From the NCBI RefSeq assembly GCF_034140825.1, contig NC_089042.1, forward strand, positions 26,069,001 to 26,133,000: a stretch of DNA of 64,000 nucleotides. Reading direction: 5' to 3'. Below, in pieces: positions 56,992-64,000 of the stretch. A program made the translations under genes and the position numbers. Below the pieces are notes generated by a model. It was given only the letters and a program-made list of their open reading frames with translations. It did not search any database and had not been told where the DNA came from. The DNA comes from Oryza sativa Japonica Group. Its lineage: Eukaryota > Streptophyta > Magnoliopsida > Poales > Poaceae. How positions within the stretch are numbered: the first letter of the stretch is position 1; each line of letters begins with the position of its first letter.

Positions 56992-59900
56992 ATGGTGAAG
57001 GAGACGGGGTACTACGACGTGCTAGGGGTGAGCCCGACCGCCACCGAGTCCGAGATCAAGAAGGCGTATTACATGAAGGTAAGTAGGATTCGTCGACTTG
57101 TCGTCGTCGTCGTCGTCGCTTGATTTTGGTCTGATTTGTGTTTGCTGGTGGTGGCGCAGGCGCGGCAGGTCCATCCGGATAAGAACCCCAATGACCCGAA
57201 AGCCGCGGAGAATTTCCAGGTAGGTGTTCCGCCATTGTTCTACTACTGGCAACTTATACCCTTATAATCAACTCGGTGCAAGCAGCTCACAGGGTAGTGT
57301 AGAACCCTCGATTGAATCAGATTAGATGCTTATTTAGCTGGACAGCTGATGCGCAAAGTCCGAGATGTTGGACAGATTAGATGCTTATTAGCTGGATAGC
57401 TGATGCGCAAAGTCACTATCCCAGCACGCTGTTCTCTGCGGATTGGTTTCGTAAGCAGTCGTGTTTTTGTTTGTTTGGCTAGTTAATCAGTAATCACTTT
57501 AAGTTTAAGGTTATACAGCTAAATGCTTATTAGTAACCACCATTCCACCAGTCTCTATTACTCTGAAAACATAAAATGTGTCTTTGCCTTTTTTACGTTT
57601 GAGATTTGGTTAATGGTGATTAGCTATATATGCTAAACTAAGTGTTTGCCTATCTAAACTGCTCTGTGAAACTCAACATCAGGAAGTTTAATATCTAACA
57701 TTTGGAATCAGAATTATATTGCTGAGATATATAGTAAGTTCTAGTTAGGCCATTCAACTTAACTATGCAGATCGACCATTCCACAAATGAAATCTGTGTA
57801 ATAACATGCCAGTTAATGATCGCGAGGTTATGATATGATATCTCTAATCTACTTAAAAAGGCAGTCGTCCGTCCGCACTCCCCTCCCTCCACCACGCACA
57901 GTGAGAGAAAAAGAGGCATGCAGCGCATGCCCCACTTGCCCCACTTGCTCCACATCCTCGCCTCCCCAAAAAACTGGATTTATTTAACAGCTGACAGAAA
58001 ACATGTAAAAACAATTAAAAAAATTGGCTATAAACAGAAACAGGGCACAATTAATATTTTATAGGTCCGTTGCAACACACGGGCATTTTTACTAGTATTA
58101 GTAACATATCACATTCTTCTCTCCTCCCTAACTCCAAAGCAGCAATGAATATATTTGAAGCTGTTACTGCATAGCCATTGTAGTATTATATGGCATTGGC
58201 TTTATTAGAAAGGGTGCTTTTTTTTTTTTTGCATATTTTCCTATTCCGTACTATTGTTACTTATAGGAATTCTCATTGCAGGCACTAGGAGAGGCATACC
58301 AAGTTCTTAGTGACCCTACGCAGCGCCAAGCTTATGACGCACATGGGAAATCTGGCATCTCAACGTATGTGCTGATTTTCTCAAAGAAATTATATGATGC
58401 TCTTGCAAAATATTGAAAAGCTTTATAGGATTTTCATGGTTATTAATTTGCCATTTGTGGCAAAGCAACGCCAGTACTATAGTTGAACTTCTTTTTTTTT
58501 CTTCCATTCGAGAGATGCAGATTTTTGTGGGATACTTAGTGATTACCTCTTTTTTGTTTTGAATAATAATACCAGACAACAATGTTCTAGCTCATTTGGT
58601 TTTGAAATTCTATAGGGAAGGGATAATTGATCCAGCAGCAATTTTTGCAATGCTATTTGGTAGTGAGTTGTTTGAAGATTATATTGGTCAACTGGCTATG
58701 GCATCAATGGCTTCACTTGATAATTTCGGTGAAGATGAACATATTGACACAAGGAGGTTGCACGAGAGAATGCAGGCATGCTCCTTTAGCTGGTTTATTT
58801 TATATCATCTTCCATGCTCATTGAATAACATGAATACAGTCAATGGACATTAATGTATGATTCTTTTGGCAGCTTTCTTTTCATATTTGTTGCATTTTTC
58901 ATATTCTTCTGCCACAATATTCTGCTGAGTAGTATACTTCAATTCAGGCTGTTCAAAAGGAAAGGGAAGAGAAACTTGCAGAGACACTGAAAAACCGACT
59001 GCACATTTACGTTCAAGGAAATAAAGAGGAATTTGTCCAGCTTGCTCAAGCTGAGGTGACCAGACTTAGCAATGCAGGTTTTTGTCAATACTACCCACCC
59101 TCTTCCTCAACTCTGACTTCCCCCCTTGCTCTCTTCCTTTCCTGCTTAAGTGCTTATTGCTGCAAGGACTTGCTCAACACTTATCTTAGAGAAGTTGGCA
59201 TATGATATTTAAGGAACTGTACCTATTTATCACATGATTGAATAGATAACTGCATAATAAGATATCTTGACAAGCATATCTCATGAGATGGCATCTAGAA
59301 TCATCCACTTCAGCTGAAACAGATCCAAAAATTAGTATGCTATTCTTTGGCTACACATACTTCTTGCTGAGCTTATTAATTGAAGTGAATATACAAGCAC
59401 CATAAGCTCATTCTTTTTTTTTTTAATTATGCGCATGTTGTAAAAGGATGTGAATGGCCTATATGCTATTCCTGCAAGTATATGATGATGTTAGCTCGAT
59501 GGCATATTACCAATTTTCCCTATATTAAAGTATATTTGCCAAGTTCGTAAATAGAACCCATTAAATGTTCGTTTTGGTATATTTTGTTGTTTTTGCTCTG
59601 TTGAGTGCTCATTGTGACTTCGGTTGGTCTTTAAGCTACATTATGTGAACTTTCTCATTCTGTTTGGTCATGTTTTGCTTCTTGTGCAGCATATGGCACT
59701 GTTATGTTAAACACTATCGGCTATGTATATTCGAGACAAGCTGCAAAAGAACTTGGGAAGAAAGCAATATTCTTGGGTGTTCCATTTGTAGCTGAGTGGT
59801 TCAGAGACAAAGGCCATTTCATCAAATCCCAAGTAACAGCTGCAGCAGGTAACATAACTCATCAATATATTTAACTTGAAAGTATATGATACAGCTAATG

Positions 59901-60843
59901 TCATCTATTGTGCTAGCATTATATTAATCATAAAGAATTTGGTTGTCTCATGGTTCTGTAGGTGCAATAGCTTTGATGCAGTTGCAAGAAGACTTGAAGA
60001 AGTATCTTAGTGCTGAAGGCCATTACACAGAGGAGGAACTAGAAATGTTCATGCAAAACCACAAAAAGGTTATGGTTGATTCCTTGTGGAAGCTTAACGT
60101 TGCTGACATAGAAGCCACCCTATCACGAGTCTGTCAAATGGTCTGTCCCAGCTTACCCATCACCGTTTTACTCATGGTTATTTTTTAACATAACTAGTGT
60201 GATAGTGAATTTTGAACATTGTATGGATGCCAGGTGCTTCAAGATGGAAGCGTCAGGAGGGAGGAACTGCGTGCTCGTGCTAAAGGACTGAAAACATTAG
60301 GCAAAATTTTCCAGGTATAGCTTGTTCATTTGTTCATTAAAGTTTTGGTGATGCTGTTGACATTTTCATTATATGACTTGTATTTACCCTTCACTTAGCG
60401 GGTTAAGCTCAACAATGATGAGGGGGAAGCATCGGATATGAGGAATATAGATAACATGGATGACAATGACGGGAGCTCCCCCGATACATCACCAAGAAGG
60501 GAACCACCATACAATCCTATCCCTAACCCTCCTCATGCTCAGGTAGCAGCTCATTATGATTTTTTACTTCTGTCGAATTTCTCAAGATGGCCATTTGCCA
60601 CTGTCCATTATCATGGTGCCTTATTGATTGACTCATTGAGAGATTGAACTTGGAGCACAGTAATTAATCTATAAGAGGCTTAAGAGCTCTTATATAGCCT
60701 TCTCTCATGACATGCTAAAATACTTTTTTCTCTTGTTCTAGAGCCCATATGTGGAGGCCCCACAGTTTGGAGGAACCTATTACCCATTCAATTTCCCAAT
60801 GCCAACAGCTCCACCTGGTGCGCAGAGGGATCCAATTCCATGA
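56992..60843 (+). CDS. DnaJ protein with DNAJ-X domain
   Basis: Ten exons: 56992-57078, 57160-57219, 58282-58364, 58616-58775, 58948-59077, 59690-59848, 59962-60140, 60234-60314, 60399-60542, 60742-60843; phases agree, 394 aa. The J domain (about 5-70) has HPD at residues 34-36, so it can stimulate an Hsp70 ATPase. No Gly/Phe stretch or zinc fingers, so it is type III (C). The middle (about 110-340) is the DNAJ-X domain of plant and fungal co-chaperones ([46 protein letters not shown]-like end). A Pro-rich tail follows. The fourth intron starts with GC instead of GT (58776-58777). The second intron carries a 255-bp Helitron. Location, cytosol or ER-associated, is not settled by the sequence. 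Confidence 0.92.
57318..57415. repeat. Two-copy direct repeat in DnaJ intron 2
   Basis: CAGATTAGATGCTTATTTAG with CTGGACAGCTGATGCGCAAA follows itself near 57373 with small changes (CAGATTAGATGCTTATTAGC, TGGATAGCTGATGCGCAAAG). The unit is about 45 bp and the spacing about 55 bp. Confidence 0.85.
57841..58095 (+). mobile_element. Short non-autonomous Helitron in DnaJ intron 2
   Basis: Starts TCTCTAATCTACTTAAAAAG after an A (57840) and ends CATTTTTACTAG before a T (58096). A short hairpin (CCGT...ACGG) lies about 13 bases before the end, next to GTTGCAACACACGGGC, a stretch common at rice Helitron ends. 255 bp, no coding sequence. It sits wholly inside the intron and spares both splice sites. 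Confidence 0.8.
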
Positions 60844-61507
60844 CACCATTTAAGCTTGCATGTGCTGTTGTTCTGTGCAATATTGCTGGTGAAATACTAG
60901 ATCATTTGTGTGATGCATCATTTGTACCTGTAGTAGAGAACGGAGGTTTAGCTATCCTTCGCACCATTTATTCGGTTGTACAATCAGAGACTGGTCAGGT
61001 AGCAGCCGTGTACTGTTGTGTACAGTTGTTAACGCTCGTGTTGAGGCAGTAGTAGGTCAGCATTGGTGTACATGGTTTGGTGTTAATCTGCGGCCTCGTT
61101 CCGTTTAGCTTGACGTGCATCTTCTATGGAAAATGAAGCTGAGAAATAAAATCATGTTTATAGTTTTGGGTGTATTTCATGGAAATCATTGTGAATGAGT
61201 TTGTTGGCGGCAATGTCGAATAACCATAATGTTTTGGAAATATCATTTGGATGAGAAACTGTTGGTCTTTCTGCTTACTGTACTATGGCATAAGATTTAT
61301 CAAGAACAAAGAAAATTCACAGCATCCAGATAATAGAGGGAAAATATATTATAATAATTCGCACGAACAGTGCTCGTCGATGCTTTTGGCGATGTTGTCG
61401 CCGACGTCGAAGCTCTGCGTCTCCTGGTAATCTAGGTTGAAGACGAAACTGGAGGTTAACATGTTGGCAATAATCTTGCAAGCGACCGATATCTATATGT
61501 AAAGTTT
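60844..61507. other. Convergent 3' region
   Basis: 3' UTR of the DnaJ gene (AATAAA-like GAAATAAAATC near 61145) and that of the MATH-BTB gene from the other side. No gene seen. Confidence 0.6.
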
Positions 61508-62533
61508 TTAACTCTCAATCCGTTTTTTAATCTCTTCAATAATTAACGGGAAGTCCTGCCTAAGATGAAAGTAGCCATTGGTGACGGCCACCTTCTTGAA
61601 GTTGCTCTCCGCCATCAAGAAGTTGAGGCACTTGCTCTTTAGCTCCGGGCAATGGTACGTCTCGGCGTAGCCTAGCGTCGTCGCCACCGTCTCCACCGAC
61701 ACGCTCTCCCACAGCTTCTGTGCACACATCAGCTTCAACCTCTCCAATGCGTACCTGTCCGCCGCCACGAGCAAGCTCTCGAAAAAACCGGTCGTCGTCG
61801 ACGACGACGACGACGACGTCGATGGCGACGGCAAGGCGTCCGTGTACACGAAGTGTAGTAGAGCTTTGAACGTGGCCGGATCGATGTCGTGCAGGGTGAC
61901 GCACGGCATGGCGGCCTCCGCCATGGACCCGAGGAGCTCCGCCTTGAACACCGGCGAGCGCGCGGCGAGCACGGCGCGGTGCGCGTGGAACGTCTCGCCG
62001 CCGACGGAGAACGACACGTCGGAGCAGTCGGCGCGGTCCACGATGCCGCCGAGCTGGCCGCCGAGGTTCGACCGCGGGACGGGTATAGGGCCGCCGTCGT
62101 CGTCGTCGCCGCCGCCGCCGCCGGCGTCGGCGAAGACCACGACACCGCAGACGATCGTGACCACGCCGTCGACGGCGTAGAGCGGCTCGAGGTCGCTCCG
62201 CCTCACGAGGTGCCGGAACGCGCCGCCGTAGCCGCGGGGGTGGCCGGGGACACTCATCGGGAAGGCCCTGTCCGAGCAGATGATCGACGGCGCGCCGACG
62301 CCGCCGTCGCGGCGCATCAGGAAGGTGTGGAAGATGGCCCTGACGGTGTTCGATCTCGCCGGCACGCCGATGCGCAGGGAGACGTACTCGCCATTGTCCT
62401 CCTCGCGGTAGCCGCGCGGGTAGCATCTGATGACCCACGACTGCTCCCCGTCGCCGACGGCGAAGCTGTTCGTCGTCGTCGTCGTCCCTGGGTACTCGAG
62501 CTTCAACTCGGCGAAGCTGGATGATATCATCAT
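61508..62533 (-). CDS. MATH-BTB protein (Cul3 adaptor), short MATH
   Basis: Intronless, 341 aa. MATH part (about 5-135) with SWVIRCYPRGYREEDNGEYV and YAVDGVVTIVCGVVVF; BTB domain (about 155-275) with RADCSDVSFSVGGETFHAHR, AVLAARSPVFKAEL, VTLHDIDPATFKALLHFVYT and a Ser-rich insertion; then a BACK-like C-terminus (LLVAADRYALERLKLMCAQK). Grass MATH-BTB proteins form a large, fast-changing family that links targets to Cullin-3 ligases. The MATH domain lacks its usual first 20-30 residues (the SHxFxIxGYS strand), so this copy may be an N-terminally shortened member; no upstream exon is visible. A TATA box (TATATAAA, minus strand, near 62597-62604) stands about 65 bases before the ATG. Confidence 0.88.
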   Translation of the reverse strand: MMISSSFAELKLEYPGTTTTTNSFAVGDGEQSWVIRCYPRGYREEDNGEYVSLRIGVPARSNTVRAIFHTFLMRRDGGVGAPSIICSDRAFPMSVPGHPRGYGGAFRHLVRRSDLEPLYAVDGVVTIVCGVVVFADAGGGGGDDDDGGPIPVPRSNLGGQLGGIVDRADCSDVSFSVGGETFHAHRAVLAARSPVFKAELLGSMAEAAMPCVTLHDIDPATFKALLHFVYTDALPSPSTSSSSSSTTTGFFESLLVAADRYALERLKLMCAQKLWESVSVETVATTLGYAETYHCPELKSKCLNFLMAESNFKKVAVTNGYFHLRQDFPLIIEEIKKRIES

Positions 62534-63873
62534 CGTATTTTTGGTGTATTATTAATTAATTGCAAAAATATGCCGCCAAACGGACAAATTAATAAAGTTT
62601 ATATATATCGAAAATCTCACGGACACGCTCTGCGTATCATGACGTGAACTAGAGTAGTTCATGACGTGAACCATAGTACGTTGTAGGAATTTATTTTCGG
62701 CAAGATAAATGATTCCTTTTTTATGTACGCATTTGAGTCATATTTTGATTGGTAGGAGATAATAAGTACTTGGTGTTTTATGTTTATGCTAAACTAAACA
62801 TGTCTATCTTTAACTATTAATTTTTAAGAAAATGTATGGTTTAACATAATAAGATGTTATGTTTTTAGATTCACCATGAAATATATTTTTGTAATATAGA
62901 TATATTTACATGTTGTCAAACTATATGATTTTTTTTATTGTTTGACTTCAGATACAACAATGAATTTGTCAATTTTATGGATTAGATATGTCATATAATT
63001 GGATTCGTAATCACCATAGATACCACATATATACCTAATATTATACGATAAGGTATATTGAAATATAGGAAAATAGCAGATAAGAACAACAACTCTTCGT
63101 ACTTGAGGGAAGGGGATTGGGAGTTTACACGAGGGAATTGATGGTGAGATTAAGATAGGAATTTGATTTTTCATCCCAGTCTCTTGTTTGGTAGAGGTAA
63201 TGGAAATTGATAGGGAGTTTAGTTGGAGATTAGATCATTAATGAAAATGGATGGCTGAGATTTGTTTAGGCGAAGTAAAGGAGAAATTTCCTCCCAATTA
63301 CCTGCCCCTACCCAGGTATTGAAAATGAGGGAGTTCATTTCTCAATTCTCTATCCCCATCCCACTAAAATTCCCATGTCCCCCAACCAAACAAAACAGTT
63401 AATAGCCTCATCCCTCTAAACTCCTAATCTCTTCTAAAAACTCCCTCCAACCAAACGGGCCACAGTTTACACGAGGGAATTGATGGTGAGATTAAGATGG
63501 GAATTTAATTTTTCATCACAGTCTTTTGTTTGGCAGAGGTGATGGAAATTAATAGGGAGTTTAGTTAAAGATTAGATCATTAATGAAAACGGATGGCTGA
63601 GATTTGTTTAGGCGAAGTAAAGGAGGAATTCCCTCCCAATTACGTGCCCCTACCCAGGTATTGAAAATGAGGGAGTTCATTTCTCAATTCCCTATCCCCA
63701 TCCCACTAAAATTCCCATGTCCCCCAACCAAACAAAACAGTTAATAGCCTCATCCCTCTAAACTCCCAATCCCTTCTAAAAGCTCCCTCCAACTAAACGG
63801 GCCGCTAAGGAAATATATATAGGTTGTCAAAATCTGACCTAAAAAGGGCAAGGTCTTATTTACTCAAAGTTTT
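62534..63873. other. Intergenic with a 342-bp tandem repeat
   Basis: AT-rich sequence follows the MATH-BTB promoter to about 63100; no gene. The tandem repeat at 63122-63803 fills the rest. Confidence 0.55.
63122..63803. repeat. Two tandem units of about 342 bp, TE-like
   Basis: AGTTTACACGAGGGAATTGA starts each unit (63122 and 63464); GGAAATT..TAGGGAGTTTAGT, GGCTGAGATTTGTTTAGGCG, CCCTACCCAGGTATTGAAAA and CCTCCAACCAAACGGGCC follow in the same order. About 95 percent alike by eye. The CCAACCAAACGGGCC ends look like the inverted end of a rice MITE (GGCCCGTTTGGTTGG). It may be a tandem duplicate of a partial transposon. Confidence 0.85.
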
Positions 63874-64000
63874 AACACGAAGTGTAGTAGAGCTTTGAAC
63901 GTGGCCGGGTCGATGTCGTGCATCGTGACGCATGGCATACGGTGGTCTCCACCATCGAGCCGAGGGACTCCGCCTTGAACACCGGTGAGCGAGTGGCGAG
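63874..64000 (-). pseudogene. Fragment of a second MATH-BTB gene, frameshifted
   Basis: ACGAAGTGTAGTAGAGCTTT and the rest up to the window edge match 61848-61975 of the intact MATH-BTB gene at about 85 percent. It covers the part of the BTB domain from RSPVFKAE to HFV. Two extra bases (AC on the plus strand, about 63939) shift the frame. The homology stops abruptly at 63874, where unrelated AT-rich sequence begins. It runs off the right edge, so the whole extent is unknown. A dead tandem copy is the simplest reading. Confidence 0.8.

Overview
This is plant nuclear DNA, almost certainly rice (Oryza) or a very close relative. The grounds are split host genes with GC-rich grass-type 5' ends, Stowaway and other rice-type MITEs with CTCCCTCCGT ends, nested LTR retrotransposons, two Helitrons, a MULE, and proteins typical of grasses. 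From memory only, the order ERF, class I peroxidase, chitinase-like, DnaJ, MATH-BTB recalls a segment of rice chromosome 8; this was not verified.

Layout. 1-7754 is a retrotransposon fossil block: the end of one LTR (to 1482) lies inside the integrase gene of a Tat-lineage Ty3/Gypsy element, which continues with an antisense accessory gene (6049 down to 2825) and its 3' LTR (6620-7754). 8410-11124 (-) is a pollen-receptor-like kinase, 11953-13446 (-) a DUF3537 membrane protein, and 14552-17671 (+) a protein with three RanBP2 zinc fingers. 17750-20871 is gene-poor with one orphan exon-like stretch. 20872-25663 (-) is a young Ty1/Copia element with identical LTRs and a 5-bp target duplication. 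27570-28139 (+) is an AP2/ERF factor, 29743-29814 (+) a tRNA-Glu(CTC), and 30384-31913 (-) a DUF1997 protein, probably plastid. 33560-33745 (+) and 48313-48543 (+) are two related small-protein genes. Between them lie a 5'-truncated LINE (about 34828-35765) and a large Helitron (about 35793-47148, read on the minus strand) with a Rep-helicase gene and an RPA1-like gene. 49433-52135 (-) is a TL29/APX4-type class I peroxidase, 52995-54614 (-) a chitinase-like protein, 55520-56288 a non-autonomous MULE, 56992-60843 (+) a DnaJ/DNAJ-X protein and 61508-62533 (-) a MATH-BTB protein. The right edge holds a frameshifted fragment of a second MATH-BTB copy.

How the genes work together. They do not form an operon or one pathway; this is ordinary eukaryotic gene order with mobile DNA between the genes. 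Themes are signalling (receptor-like kinase, ERF, MATH-BTB Cul3 adaptor), plastid proteins (TL29-like peroxidase, DUF1997), cell wall (chitinase-like), and protein or RNA handling (DnaJ, RanBP2 fingers). Exon borders were set by hand from GT/GC-AG sites, reading phase and recognised family sequence. For the seven split host genes the exon lengths add up to whole codons without internal stops. I see no clear previously undescribed system. The most unusual items are the antisense gene of the Tat element with its own TATA box, the two diverged small-protein paralogs that share flanking sequence, the long foldback in the kinase intron, and the palindromic pair of ABRE-type sites before the ERF gene.
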